Below, piece after piece: positions 52,733 through 63,679 of a DNA stretch of 64,000 nt. Every line of letters starts with the position of its first letter. Position 1 is the stretch's first letter. The translations under genes were made by a program, and so were the position numbers. This DNA is from Ochotona curzoniae (lineage: Eukaryota > Chordata > Mammalia > Lagomorpha > Ochotonidae). The stretch spans positions 11,050,001-11,114,000 of the forward strand of contig NW_024466218.1 of assembly GCF_017591425.1 (NCBI RefSeq), read 5' to 3'. The notes under the pieces are model-generated. The model was not told the origin of the DNA, searched no databases, and was given only the letters and a program-made list of their open reading frames with translations.

Positions 52733-53091
52733 ATTTATGTATTCTTATTTGAAAGAGATCTATAGAAAGAGCAGGGTGTGTGTATATATATATATATAAA
52801 GAGAGAGAGAGAGAGAAAAAGAGAGAGAGAGAGACCCATCTGCTGGTTAACTCCCAAAATGGCCACGACAACAATGGCTGGGCTGGTCAGAAGCCGGGAG
52901 CCTAGAGCTACCTTTGAATCCCCACGTGAATGCAGGGCTCAAGAACTTGGACTGTCCTTTGCTGCTTTCCCAGGCATACCAGCAAAGAGCTGGTTTGGAA
53001 GTTCACCCAGGCCGTATTTCAACCAACACCCGTGTGGGATGCTGGCTCTGCACACTGAGGCCCAACTTGCTACTGCATGGCATCAGCCCTG
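52733..53091 (-). mobile_element. CSINE, old copy with compound microsatellite
   Basis: 'attcttatttgaaagagatc', a TA/GA array in the purine-rich zone, 'agccgggagcctagagctac', 'tgctgctttcccaggcatac', head complement ending 'gcatcagccctg'. Confidence 0.82.
52776..52834. repeat. Compound (GT)n(TA)n(GA)n microsatellite
   Basis: GTGTGTG, then about 10 TA units, then two GA runs separated by AAAA, all inside the SINE. Confidence 0.95.
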
Positions 53092-53206
53092 TGGCATAAA
53101 TCTTAGCCTATTGATTATCTTGCTTTTCTTATCCTCAGCAGAGCTCTCCATTCCATTCATGAATTTCCCAGATGCTTCATGCTGTTAACAATGCCTCATC
53201 CTAGTC
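53092..53206. other. Unclassified sequence
   Basis: Nothing recognised. Confidence 0.3.
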
Positions 53207-53456
53207 CACTTGGGTTCTTTTTTTTTTTTTTGCAAGAAATATGTTCTTTGTATTTTATTATTATTTTTAAATTCGGGATTCCCTGCTCCCACCCCTTGAC
53301 AAGTTTTTCCCACTACACAATAGTGTAGTCCTTCATAAGGAGTCATAATTCCCTCAGTCTCTTATTTAAGTGTGCCCCAACATTGCTGGTACAGACGATG
53401 ACAGACAGTCCTGTGTGTATACATCCCGTTGTGTATACATTTCACTTGGGTTCTTT
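53207..53456 (-). mobile_element. Lagomorph L1 3' UTR, 5'-truncated, 14-bp target-site duplication
   Basis: About 222 bp between exact CACTTGGGTTCTTT repeats at 53,207-53,220 and 53,443-53,456. It starts with poly(T), and the minus strand carries the 'gaattatgactccttatgaa' block that I recall from rabbit L1 3' UTRs. The same family occurs at 35.1 kb. Confidence 0.93.
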
Positions 53457-54088
53457 GATTGTAGGAAGTAGACTCCACCTCAAGCAGACAGTAATTTATT
53501 GGAATGGAATGAGAAGTTTACAGAGCTGATGTGATGTTAAAGAATCAAACTGGGAAACAAACTAATCCAGCTCAGTGGGGTTTGGAAGCAGGATTATAGG
53601 AATGAGTTGATTAGATTGTTGCCATTGGGAGTAATTGAACTCCCTCTCTCTATTCTTCCATCTTTGCAAATTACTTGCCCAACATATCAGCGTGTATCTT
53701 AATTGAGCTTTGGTATGCTGAAAATACTGGTGGTTGAAGTAGGAACTTATTTGCAGGAATCTTTTTGGCCTTATGGATTAATCAAGGTAATGGACAGGTA
53801 ATTCTTCAGGAGAAAATTAGGAATGGGGAATGGAAGGATGCTAGCCAGTTGTAAAGAAATGTCTCCTCTACACTCCCATTTAACATTAATTTCATGACTT
53901 TCATCATGGTAATCTCCTATAAGGCAAACAGTAGCTAGAATTTATGTAATGCTTTGCTCACTGTGACTTTCTCTGTATTCGATTTCAGGCCTTTCACATG
54001 CTGGTCATTTTCATTGCCACTTGTGTGAATTTACTTGATAGTAGGTGTCAGAGGCAGGATGTCAACACAGATAGTCTAGTCATACAGT
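53457..54088. other. Intron-like unique sequence, 630 bp
   Basis: No repeat or gene recognised. Confidence 0.35.
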
Positions 54089-54089
54089 G

Positions 54090-54382
54090 TGTCTGCTGTT
54101 TAAAAAATTACTATGGATTAAACCACTGCCTGCATTGTTGGCATCCCTGTTGGGCAACTCTTCAAGTCTGGCTGCTTCACTTAAAATCCAGTTTCCTGCT
54201 AATGCTCCTAGGAAAGCAGGGACGGTGATTTTTGCCACCCACATGGGAGGCCTGGCTGAAGTTCCAGCATCCCAGCTTCAGCTTGAGCCAGTGATAGCCT
54301 TTGCAGCCATGAATGGAAAAATGATACTTCCCTGGTCCCAGTCTCTTTTTAGCTCTGCTTTTCAAGTAAATAAGTAACTTAA
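54090..54382 (+). mobile_element. CSINE, old copy
   Basis: 'aaaccactgcctgcattgtt', 'gcttcacttaaaatccagtt', 'tttcaagtaaataagtaac' tail. Confidence 0.75.
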
Positions 54383-54402
54383 CAACACCACCAACCATGA
54401 CT

Positions 54403-54709
54403 AGGGGACTGTCTTTCTGGGACAGAAGGTTAAGCTGCCACCAGTGACACTGGCATCCCATGTGAATATGAGTTCAATTTCTAACTGCTCCACTTCTGAT
54501 CCAGTAACCTGGGAAAACAATTGAAGAAGACCTAGTTGCTTGGGCTTCTGCCACTCATGTGGAAGACCTGGATGGAGTTCTAGGTTTTAGCTTGGCCCAG
54601 CACCACATGTTATAGCCATCTGGGGATTGAAGCAACTTTTGGAAGGTGTTTTTTTCTTTCTTGTAACTGCCTTTCAACTTTAAATAAATAAGCAAATCTT
54701 TAAAATATA
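54403..54709 (+). mobile_element. CSINE, old rabbit-like tail
   Basis: 'gacagaaggttaagctgcca', 'tccacttctgatccagtaac', 3' end 'gcctttcaactttaaataaa'. Confidence 0.83.
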
Positions 54710-54710
54710 A

Positions 54711-55018
54711 AGCCTAGCACGATAGTTTAGTGGCTAAATCCTTCCATTGCATGCACTAGGATCCCATATGGGTGCCAACTTGTGTTCTCACTGCTCCACT
54801 TCCCATCCAGTTCCCTTCTTGTGGCCTGGGAAAGCAATAGAAAACAGCCTAAAGCTTTGGGACCCTGCATCTGCGTGAGAGACCCATAAAGAGCTCCTGA
54901 CTTCTGTTTGGCACAGCTCTGGCCATTGTGATCACTTGAGTGACCAGTAGATAGAAGATCTTTCTGTCTTCTTGCCTGTGTAAATCTGACTTTCCAGTGA
55001 AAATAAATATTTAAAAAA
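54711..55018 (+). mobile_element. CSINE, full length, younger tail type
   Basis: Head 'gcctagcacgatagtttagt', canonical middle GTGGCCTGGGAAAGCAATAG, tail 'tccagtgaaaataaatattt'. Third consecutive sense SINE. Confidence 0.92.
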
Positions 55019-55124
55019 TTTTTAAAAATTACTGTAAATTTTGTTAATATGTACTTTCAAACTTATTTGGTTTGTATTAACCTTTGTTTATATGCATTAC
55101 AGGTATGTATATATTACAAATTTA

Positions 55125-55425
55125 ACATTTACTTGACAAGCGAAAAAAAGGATAGAGCGTATAAGCAAGCATTTTCATCTGCTGCCTCATTTCTCAGAGG
55201 CACATGATGTGCAGGGCTGTGCTGATCTGTGCTGGGCCACAACTGGGAGGCAGGAGCTCAGTGCTACTTTGTGAGTAGCAAGACCCAAGTCCTAAAGCAC
55301 AGCCCTCTGCCTCCCAGGGGCCGCAGTAACAGAGGCTGGAGTCAGGCCCCCAGAACTGGCGTTGAAGGCAGTTGCTCTCACATAGAATGTCCTAACCTCT
55401 AGGCTAAGCACCACATCTCTACATA
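55125..55425 (-). mobile_element. CSINE, old copy
   Basis: 'aacatttacttgacaagcga', 'acaactgggaggcaggagct', 'cctctgcctcccagggg', 'cctctaggctaagcacc'. Confidence 0.68.
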
Positions 55426-55860
55426 GTTGTAAATGACAGTATTATGACTGTGTATGCCTCTCTCATTCACAAATACATGTTGACTGTAGATTAGGAATCT
55501 GGCTGACCTTGTGGTGGTGGTGTGTGATTGTCTCCCTATCCTGGCCTCTCTTCTTTGGCATTTTGTAGCAATTATTGGTGGACCCTGAGTAGTGTAAGAC
55601 TATCATGGCCATCCCATATGCCTTACAGGGATTTGATTGAGAAATAGGCTTGTTACTATTTTAGACTGAGGGAAATTGTAGGAGTTTCTGGAAAATGCAT
55701 CTCAGAATTATTGGAAGAATCTGAATCTACCCATATGAATGTTAGCCTGTGAGTTGCTGTAGCAGTCTTACCAAACACAAGGAAGAAATGGACCAATTCA
55801 AGGTCACAGAGCTGAGAAGACTATATAGGGATGAAATTGAACATGCTGAATTATCACTTT
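55426..55860. other. Intron-like unique sequence, 430 bp
   Basis: Nothing recognised. Confidence 0.35.
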
Positions 55861-55867
55861 GATGGTT

Positions 55868-55983
55868 AAACTTTTTTTTTTTTTTAAATTGGAAAGTCAG
55901 ATACACAGAGAGGAGGAGAGACAGAGAGGAAGATCTTCCATCCATTGATTCACATCCCAAGTGGCCACAATGGCTGGAGTTGC
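55868..55983 (-). mobile_element. CSINE, 5'-truncated
   Basis: Antisense 3' third only: T run, 'aattggaaagtcagatacac', 'aagatcttccatccattgat', 'gccacaatggctggagttgc', then a sharp end. ATCACTTT before and ATCATTTT after may be the duplication. Confidence 0.88.
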
Positions 55984-56149
55984 ATCATTTTAAAAAAATG
56001 TATGTTTTTAAAAAATATTTTCATTTTAGCATTGTAAAATGCTGGAGCGTCATGGAAACAAATGCTTTTATTAGCTGTGGTGAAGCAATTGTGGATGTTT
56101 AATGATTCATATCTGTGACTTAAGACAACGAATCTTAATTTAGCTTTGT

Positions 56150-56326
56150 TGCTGATTGGCTGGGATCCAACAATCGAAAATGTTAGGTTTCCTTACCTGT
56201 AAGAGGATGAGTGTGATCATATTTGGCTTGTTATCTAGTTGGAAAGGATTATGTTACGCTGTGCCAGTAAAAATGTTTAGCATATAATACATGCTTGGTA
56301 ATTGCATTTTCTTTCATTTCCCTTCA
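56150..56326 (+). mobile_element. MIR SINE
   Basis: 'ttccttacctgtaagaggat' and 'aaaaatgtttagcatataat' then 'acatgcttggtaattg' follow the sense MIR 3' half. Confidence 0.6.
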
Positions 56327-56417
56327 GTTTATTTGGCATTTAAAAATAAAGATGGTCTTTATTGCTTTGGGAACTATAGCTTGTTTGCATTTCATGCATA
56401 AATAAACCTTAAAAAAA

Positions 56418-56485
56418 AAATCCAGTGTTATAGTGAGAGGGATTTTCTGTTGGCTGGTCTTCCCAAATGGCCACAAAGGAGCAGC
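56418..56485 (-). mobile_element. CSINE fragment
   Basis: 'gttatagtgagagggatttt', 'tcttcccaaatggccacaaa': a short antisense 3' piece. Confidence 0.4.
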
Positions 56486-56634
56486 AGGGGTATATGAATG
56501 TAAGACTGAATTTCCACCACACCACTCTTGTCATTATCTGTCACTGGCTGCTGTTCTTCAACCTTCTATTGCCAAGGATCCTTTACTCGGCATTCTCATT
56601 GACTGTCTCCTTCCCAGGGACCGTCATGTGGTTT

Positions 56635-56715
56635 GAGTCATCTTTGTCTTCCTGTGGTCTGGTAAAATGCTTAGACTAGAATAAGAAGAGACTTGCTAGT
56701 AAATGAATGGGTGTG
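56635..56715 (+). mobile_element. Possible L2 3' end
   Basis: 'ggtaaaatgcttagactaga' and 'cttgctagtaaatgaatggg' recall a diverged L2 terminus. Confidence 0.35.
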
Positions 56716-56819
56716 TGCTTTGATTTTTATTCACCCTGTTGCAGTGTTTGTCATATTTGACCTCCAAACTAAGTTGTTAAATTATTGTTAACCTTAATCC
56801 ATTTGTCTGAAATATACCA

Positions 56820-57245
56820 AAAATTATTTTTCTTGTATTTCAAAAACTTCTAACTGTGTGTGTATAAATTTGCACAAACACACTCATATATATGTATGTT
56901 AGTAGAGGAAATGGTAAAATAGACTTCCCAAATCTGTACCCATGCTTCTACACTGCAGACCAGGAATTTGCCACAGGTGCTTTACCTATCCATCTCTTCC
57001 TTCATCCACAAGCTCAAGAATTACAACGCAGTACAAGAACATGTCATTTTACTTTTAAAACTTTTTAAAGCGTGGATCTCCTAAAAATGAGAACATGTTA
57101 AACTACAACCACATTGTTGTTCCTTTAAAACTAGCAATAATTCCTTAGTAGCATCTAATACCCATTCCACAATCAGATTTTTCCATTGATTTCTAAATTG
57201 TCTTAAAATTGGCTTGTAAATTCAAAAGTCAAACAAAGCCTGGCT
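56820..57245. mobile_element. Old L1-related fragment
   Basis: 'tagcaataattccttagtag', 'catctaatacccattccaca', 'atttctaaattgtcttaaaa' match in order a stretch I associate with old L1 3' sequence. Orientation not resolved. Confidence 0.5.
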
Positions 57246-57728
57246 GATTACATTTTATTTATATAAAAAGTTTCTTAGGAAGAACTAATTTTCTTTACTT
57301 TATTCTTTTTTGTTTCTCAAGTTTAGGGTACTTTATAATTAAATGGCAAATTTTCTTATATCAGGTTAAGGATGCATCTCCTAAGACTGCTTAGTTCTTT
57401 GGAGAAGTGTGGTAGAATTAGGGGCTTAATGGGCCCGAGAAAGTGCTGTACTTAATAGTTACACAGAATGTGAAATTGAAAGATGCAAATTGGACTGGTC
57501 TCTAATCTTTCTCATACAATGAAATAGCATTATCTACAGGACTGTTGAGATTTATAAAGCAGTAAGATGATATTCATCAAAAATATATGCTGTTTGATAA
57601 TGTATAAATATGTAATTTTTAAAAATTTGCACTTAATCATCTTGAATTTATTGTAGAAGAAACTTGAGGTTATGCTGAAGTAATGGTGCTTTGTGTTTGG
57701 GAAAGACTACTTACTCGTGAATGAGACA
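57246..57728. other. Intron-like AT-rich sequence, 480 bp
   Basis: Nothing recognised. Confidence 0.35.
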
Positions 57729-57729
57729 A

Positions 57730-58200
57730 TTTTTTAAAGAAGATTTATTTATGGGGCCTGGCACGGTAGCCTAGTTGCTAAATCCTCATGTTACATGTGC
57801 CAGAATCCCATATGGGTGCCAGTTTGTATCCCAGCTGCTCTGTTTCCCATCCAGCTCCCTGTTTGTGGCCTGGGAAAGCAGGGTAGTATGGCCCAAAGCC
57901 TCTGGGACCTTGCACCCATGTGGGAGACCTGGAAGAAGACTCTGGGCTCCTGTCTTTAGTGGCTTAGCTCTGGCCATTGAGGCCACTTGGGGAGTGAACC
58001 AGTGGATGGAAGATCTTTCTCTGTGTCTCCCATGCAAGTGCAGGGTCCCAAGGCTTTGGGCCATCCTCTGCTGCTTTCCTAGGTCATAAGCGTGGAGCTG
58101 GATGGGTAGTAGAGCAGCTGGGACTTGAATTAGTACTCATATAGAATGCTGGCACTACAGGTGGTAAGGACTTAACCCACTTCTTCATGGTGCCAGCCCC
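57730..58200 (-). mobile_element. CSINE, outer antisense copy of a fold-back composite
   Basis: Tail complement 57,730-57,752 ('aagaagatttattt') and 5' half 58,029-58,200 ('gtgcagggtcccaaggcttt' to 'atggtgccagcccc'). The middle is missing and a sense copy sits in its place. Confidence 0.8.
57753..58028 (+). mobile_element. CSINE, inner sense copy of the fold-back composite
   Basis: Head GGGGCCTGGCACGGTAGCC through 'agatctttctctgtgtct', lacking its A-rich tail. At the right join, GTCTCC is shared by both copies (microhomology). Confidence 0.9.
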
Positions 58201-58932
58201 ATGATCTTAGTTCTTAATTTCTCCTTCACTCCAGTGGAAAAGTCTTGTATGTAAAAAAAAATTTTTTTCTTAAGTTATTTTTGAGTCAACATTTTTATTG
58301 GTGATAATGATATCGTTGGCAACTCACCTATATTTCTGAGTGTTTTGAGCCTTTAATAGAATGCAATTTTGAAAATTAGATAGGATTTAAAATTAATGCA
58401 GAGGAAATATTTTAAGTTATTATTATGAATTAAGTAGTTGTTTCTGACTTTTTCTAGCCGTTTGCTTGTTAGCTTTTTGTGAGATTGTTAAGTAAATAGC
58501 AACCTAATTGTGTTTGGTTTGTTGTTGTTGAGAACATAAAACAGAGTTGCCTTCACAGAAAATCTCAAGAAATGGCACTTGAAATGTCATGCCCTAGAAA
58601 CAATTTGTCTTTTGTCAAGGCAGAGACAGCTTGAGATTGCAGGGAAAATCCAGTTGAGAGAGAGAGAGCAGAGAATAGCCATTCATAGAAAAATCAGCAA
58701 GGCCGATGTGGAAAGACCACTTACCATTCCTTGTGTTCTTACAGGTCTAAAGGTAGAATTTATTTTCCTGATTACTGGTGAGATTTAGTATATTTTTATA
58801 GAAATTGGCAGTTTTGATTCCCTGCCTGTCACTTAAAATGTGTATATGTGTGTGTGCACACAGATATGTATACATACTATATGTTTTGAAAATCATAATG
58901 ACAGGGAGAAATATTAAAAGGGATCTTTCTTT
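58201..58932. other. Intron-like unique sequence, 730 bp
   Basis: AT-rich. Contains a 69-codon plus-strand frame (58,579-58,788) with an acceptor-like TTCTTACAG inside it; see findings. No gene called. Confidence 0.35.
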
Positions 58933-58934
58933 TC

Positions 58935-59178
58935 CTAGTTCACTTGCCATATGGCTACAGTGGGTGGGCCTGGGGCTTGGCCAGGGCCAGGCTTAAGCCA
59001 GGAGCCTGGAACTTCTTCTGGGTCTCTCACATAGGTGGTAAGGGCCCTCGTACTTGGGCCGTCCTCTCTGCTTTCCCAGGCACATAACCAGGAAGTTGGA
59101 TTGAAAGTAGAACAGTCAGAACTTGAATCCTAATGTCACAGACATGGTTTAGAATGTTGTGCCACAACATTGGCCCTT
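58935..59178 (-). mobile_element. CSINE, old partial copy
   Basis: 'aagccaggagcctggaactt', 'gtacttgggccgtcctctct', 'gttgtgccacaacattggcc'; tail missing. Confidence 0.75.
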
Positions 59179-59302
59179 CAGGATACTTAAACATTTTGTG
59201 TAGCGATGTTTATTTTGATTTGCTGATGGTTTTTAGTATACGCTGATAGTATTCTTCATTATTTATCTTGCAGATGTTATTTGCCCATCTTTGGTTTATC
59301 AT

Positions 59303-59568
59303 TTTTGAAGATTTATATTTATTTATCTGAAAGGCAGATTTTTACAGAGAAGGAAAGACAGGGAAATACATGTTCCATCTGCTTGGTCACACCTAGATAG
59401 CTACAGTGGCCTGAGCTGAACCAATCTGAAGCCAAGAAACAGGAGCTGCTTCTGGTCTCCCACGTGGGTGCAGAGTCCCAAGGCTTTTCTGTTATTTCCC
59501 CAGGCTGGGACGGAGCTGGATAGGAATTGGAGCAGCCAGGACATGAAACAACTCTCAAATGGGATTCA
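59303..59568 (-). mobile_element. CSINE, head missing
   Basis: 'atttatctgaaaggcagatt', 'tgaagccaagaaacaggagc', 'caactctcaaatgggattc', ending before the head complement. Confidence 0.85.
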
Positions 59569-59730
59569 AAATTATAGTGGATTTCTTGGCTTTATTCAAT
59601 ATGTGATTTTAGGATCCTCTTTAAAATTCTGGAAAAATTATGTCCAGAATTAGAACTAAAAAGTGCACATGTTAATACTAAGAGAATTTGTCTTTAATAT
59701 AACAAACCTTCCACACATAAACATGCTATC
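59569..59730. other. Unclassified sequence
   Basis: Nothing recognised. Confidence 0.3.
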
Positions 59731-59732
59731 TT

Positions 59733-60050
59733 TAAAAAAAAAAAAAAACCTTTTATTTGATTAAGTTATGTTTTGAGAGGCAGTTAGAAAAGAGACAGAG
59801 ACAGAGATGAGGGTTAAAGGCAAAGGGAGGAAGAGGAAGGACAGAATTCTGTTCCCTCTACCTGTTTGATGCCGCAGTTGTAGCTATCGGTCAAGGACTG
59901 ATGAAACCCAAGTTGTGAGCCTTGCTTTCTCAGGTGTGTTAGCAGGAAGCTGGGTCAAGAGTGGAACAGTTGAGACTAACCGATGCCTGTATAGGATGTC
60001 TGCATCACGGGTTGCGGCTTAACGTGATATGCCACTTTGCTGATCCCTGT
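59733..60050 (-). mobile_element. CSINE, old copy
   Basis: 'ttttgagaggcagttagaaa', 'tttctcaggtgtgttagcag', 'gcggcttaacgtgatatgcc'. Confidence 0.72.
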
Positions 60051-60196
60051 TAATTTTTAAAGGTCTTAACAATTTTAATTTTTTATTGTTCTTTAATCTA
60101 GTAACCTTGCTAAAACTTACCATTTGTTCTAATTGTCTTTATTTTCTTGGGTTTTCTATCATTCTGCATTTCCTTTGTAATTCATAAGTAATTTTT

Positions 60197-60358
60197 TTAA
60201 AAGATTTTTTAATTTATTTGAAAGGCAGAGTTACAGGATGAGGGAGCTCTTTGGTTCATTCCCCAAATGGACACAATAGTTGGAGCTGCACCAGGCCAAA
60301 GGCAGGAACCAGGAATTTCATCTGGATCTCCTATCTGGGTCTAGGGGCTCAAGCACAT
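60197..60358 (-). mobile_element. CSINE, 5' half missing
   Basis: 'aagattttttaatttatttg', 'aaaggcaggaaccaggaatt', 'tctaggggctcaagcac', then it stops. Confidence 0.72.
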
Positions 60359-60795
60359 TACACCACACTAGATCATTGAACTCACTTGAAGTTCCCTAAC
60401 CATATATTCTGTTGTCCATTACCTGCTGTTAAACACCTTAAGTGGATTTTCCATTTCAGACTTTGTGGTTTTGTGTTCTACCTGTTCTGTGTGTGTGTGT
60501 GTGTTTTATTGTATATTGTGGCTATCATGTTTTTGTGACCTTCTGTTTTCTGCTGTAGATTGTTGATACTTTATTGTTCTAGCAGATAACCAACTGACTG
60601 CATTTAAACTCCAAACTGTTTTCCTCCTGCATGGGGTAGGTGATATTTTTGCTTAATGCATTCAGCCATGTGGCTGTTGCTTCTCTTTAGTGCCTCTTGA
60701 ATTTCTTTGGTGTTATATTTAGGGGTCAGCTAAGGGTTGTGATGGAGTTTACATATATTGAGATTTTGCCCAACTGGGATTTTCTCCAGATAGTA
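60359..60795. other. Intron-like sequence with a small (TG)n
   Basis: A (GT)n run of about 16 bp at 60,489-60,505; otherwise unrecognised. Confidence 0.35.
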
Positions 60796-60799
60796 ATGA

Positions 60800-61345
60800 A
60801 CTCTTCATTACTTTAAAAATTTTGGAGAGAAGCTACAAATAAAGGAGAAGGTTCATTTGACTCATGGCTTGAGGTTCACAGACCAAGATGGGGTAATCTC
60901 ATTTGTTTGTTGTCATGGAAGCGGAAACAGAGCCTGTGTAGGAAGAACAATCAGAAGGCAAGCCAGGAAGCAGACACACACAGGAAGTAGGATCTTTGGC
61001 TACCCCGTGTGGTCTCCTCTTTGACCATGGGCTGCACCAACCTAGTCCTGTCCAATCTAGTTACTTCTCAAATGCCCTGCCCCCCTCGCATAACATAATT
61101 GGATCAAGCTTCTGCTCTAATCTGTTGACCATTAATGTTAATCCATTAACTATAAACATAGAATTTTAAGTGTCTGATGAGTTTGGAGAGCAAATTCTGC
61201 TTAAGCCATAAATCCCCCTCATTTCCACCTTCTCCACCAGCTCCAAACCTCTCTGTTGATGCCTCAAGCCAGTAATTGTGACTTCCTTTTTGAGGTTCAG
61301 CCACTCTGCTTAGTGTTGACTGGCATCTGTCTTCAGGCAAGAGGA
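60800..61345 (-). mobile_element. Possible MaLR-type LTR remnant
   Basis: 'aaaggagaaggttcatttga', 'ctcatggcttgaggttcaca' near the left and 'ttaatgttaatccattaac' near the right recall the complement of MLT1-like LTRs; interior very diverged. Non-coding. Confidence 0.35.
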
Positions 61346-61490
61346 TACATAAGGCATGTCTTGTCTAGTGTGTATATGGGGTGAATTCTCATGGGGTGAA
61401 TTCTTCTCAGTTTCTCCAGTGTCTTAATATAGTTGTTCTTGCATTTTATCCAGAGATCACAATTGGTATTTGCAGTGTAGTATATAAATT
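61346..61490. other. Unclassified sequence
   Basis: A 'ggggtgaattctcatggggt' near-duplication (GGGTGAATTCT twice, at 61,379 and 61,394) is the only structure seen. Confidence 0.35.
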
Positions 61491-61491
61491 A

Positions 61492-61714
61492 TTGGTTTAC
61501 TTTCCAGATGGTTACACTGGGCAGTCGTGGGCCAGGCCAGAGCCAGGAGCTTTACCCGTGTCTCTGGGTGGCTCATGCCTAGACATAAGGACCATTTTCT
61601 GCTGCCTTTCCCAAGCTGTTAGCAAGAGTCTAGATTGGAACTGGAGCACCTGGGACACCAGCTGTCACCCATATGGGATGGTGGCTTGAAGTGCTGTGCC
61701 ACAACACTGACCCC
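61492..61714 (-). mobile_element. CSINE, old partial copy
   Basis: 'gccagagccaggagctttac', 'tctgctgcctttcccaagct', 'gtgccacaacactgacccc'. Confidence 0.72.
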
Positions 61715-61805
61715 TTTGTTTTCCATTTTAATCTTTGTTTTTGGTGTGTGTGTTGTAAATAGTATATAGATTTTATTTTTTAAATATTCAAATGTCATAA
61801 TTTTT

Positions 61806-62122
61806 TCTTTAAAAAATATTGTGTGACAGTTACAGAGAGGAGAAAGAGGGAGATAAGAGAGAGAGGGAGAGAGATCTATCCACTTATCCACTGGTTCACA
61901 CCACAGATGACCACAAGGGCTAGAGCTGACCAGACTGAAGTCAGGACCCAGGAACTTCATCTAGGTTTCCCACATGGGTACAGGGCCGTATATTTCTGGT
62001 TTACTAAGCATATTAACAGGGGACTGCATCAGAAATAGAGCAGCTGGGACTCAAACTGATACTTATATGGGCTGTGGGTGTTGTAGGCAGTGACTTAACT
62101 TTCTACACTACCACGCCAGGCT
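61806..62122 (-). mobile_element. CSINE, old copy
   Basis: 'tttaaaaaatattgtgtgac', 'aggacccaggaacttcatct', 'ctacactaccacgccagg'; purine-rich GAGA zone 61,840-61,875. Confidence 0.8.
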
Positions 62123-62179
62123 TGATAATTTGTCTTTCAGTGGCTACATCTGAAAAGTTGTTTTTGCTTAATTAAAAAT

Positions 62180-62390
62180 ATTTTCTAAATTTTTATTTAC
62201 TGAAGGGAGACTTGTTGCCTGCAAGATCGTGGGGATGGAAGCCACATGGGCAGAAGCCCAACTAAAACCTATACCACTGTCCCTCAGGGTACACATTAGC
62301 GGGAAGCTGGAACTTGAAATTAAACTTGAACCCAGGCACCATGGTTTGGGATGCAGGTGTTTTTAACCATTAGGTCAGATGCGTACCCCA
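62180..62390 (-). mobile_element. CSINE, old diverged copy
   Basis: 'attagcgggaagctggaact', 'gaacccaggcaccatggttt', 'accattaggtcagatgcg'. Confidence 0.6.
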
Positions 62391-63330
62391 TCTTTAAATC
62401 TTAATTTTAATAACTGAAGCATTAGCGTTTTTTTCTATCATTTAATTTAATGTACTCTGTATGTTTAGTTTTTCATTTTAAGTTTCACTTTTTGTTTGAA
62501 TTGATTTTCTTTCTCCTTTTTCAGCTTTGATTCTGTTTTTGCTTACTTGTTACCTTTTCATTTTCAATATGATCTGTGTCTTTAATTGGGTATTTTTACC
62601 CTATCTTTAAACACAACTTCAAAATGCATTCATTTTAATTACCTGTCTTACTCTCATGGAATTGTTTTCTGGCATTTTCATTGGCTAAAAAAATAATTAC
62701 AAACTCTTCTGCCTTATGCCATGTGCTTTTCTAGGTTCTATAATATTTTTAAAGTACCTGTCCTGTTGGTACTTACAGTTAACACAAGTTTTGCTCTAGA
62801 TTAGTATTTGATAGTACAGTGGAGAGCGAAACACTGAGAAAGGACAGATAGTAGCATTGAGGTAGTGATGCTATCTTGGAGATGATTCTGTTGTAAGATA
62901 TTTCATATTTTTTTTGCTTAAGTATGAAAAACATAATTTCCATGGTAGAGTCACTTTTGCTATGACCAGGAAAAGAGGAATTTGAGAGCCAGCAGCACGT
63001 GGAAGATGAAGCTGTGCCCTTGATGTGCTGCACACAGGAAGTGGGTGTGCTGGCAGACGGCCTGAGACCGTCCAGGGCAGTGGGAAGAACCAGCAAAGGA
63101 GACTGGAAAGCATGTAGAAAAGTGGAGAACAAGGGATGACCTTGAGAGGCAAGAGCAGTTTTATTTATAATTATTAAAAAATGATTTCCAAGGAAACATC
63201 AAGTAACATAACTTTGCATAAGAGACTGGTATTGTTAGGACATTAGAGGGATTTGATCAGTAATAACTGGTTGCACTAAAGTGAAGCTGGCTCCTAGAAA
63301 TGGAGAATGAAGACTACGCATAGAGCATAG
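62391..63330. other. Intron-like unique sequence, 940 bp
   Basis: AT-rich to about 62,780, then mixed. The minus-strand frames at 62,779-63,152 overlap each other and show no family; not called. Confidence 0.35.
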
Positions 63331-63337
63331 TAAAGAA

Positions 63338-63679
63338 AAGAAGAGGGGGGGGCCTGGAGCGATGGCGCAGTGGTTAAGGTCCTCGCCTTGCACGCCCAGG
63401 ATCCCATATGGGCACCGGTTCTATCCTGGCAGCCCTGCTTCCCTTCCAGCTCCCTGCCTGTGGCCTGGGAAAGCAGTCGAGGATGGCCCAAGGCTTTGGG
63501 ACCCTGCACCCGTGTGGGAGACCCGGAAGAGGCTCCTGGCTTTGGATCGGCATAGTATCGGCCGTTGCGCTCACTTGGGGAGTGAGTCATCGGACGGAAG
63601 ATCTTCCTCTCTGTCTCTCCTCTCTGTATATCCGCCTTTCCAATAAAAAAAAAATTTAAAAAAAAAAGAAGAAGAGGGG
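63338..63679 (+). mobile_element. CSINE, young subfamily, 11-bp target-site duplication
   Basis: Sense copy from GGGGCCTGGAGCGATGG with A box TGGCGCAGTGG (63,363-63,373), the GGTTAAGGTCC variant and tail CCAATAAAAAAAAAATTT. The B box has lost a base (GGTTCTATCC). Exact flanks AAGAAGAGGGG at 63,338-63,348 and 63,669-63,679. Confidence 0.96.

Noticed and set aside
52733..53188. 136-codon plus-strand frame starting MCIYIYIKRERE
   Set aside because: Starts in the TA/GA microsatellite and then translates an antisense CSINE.
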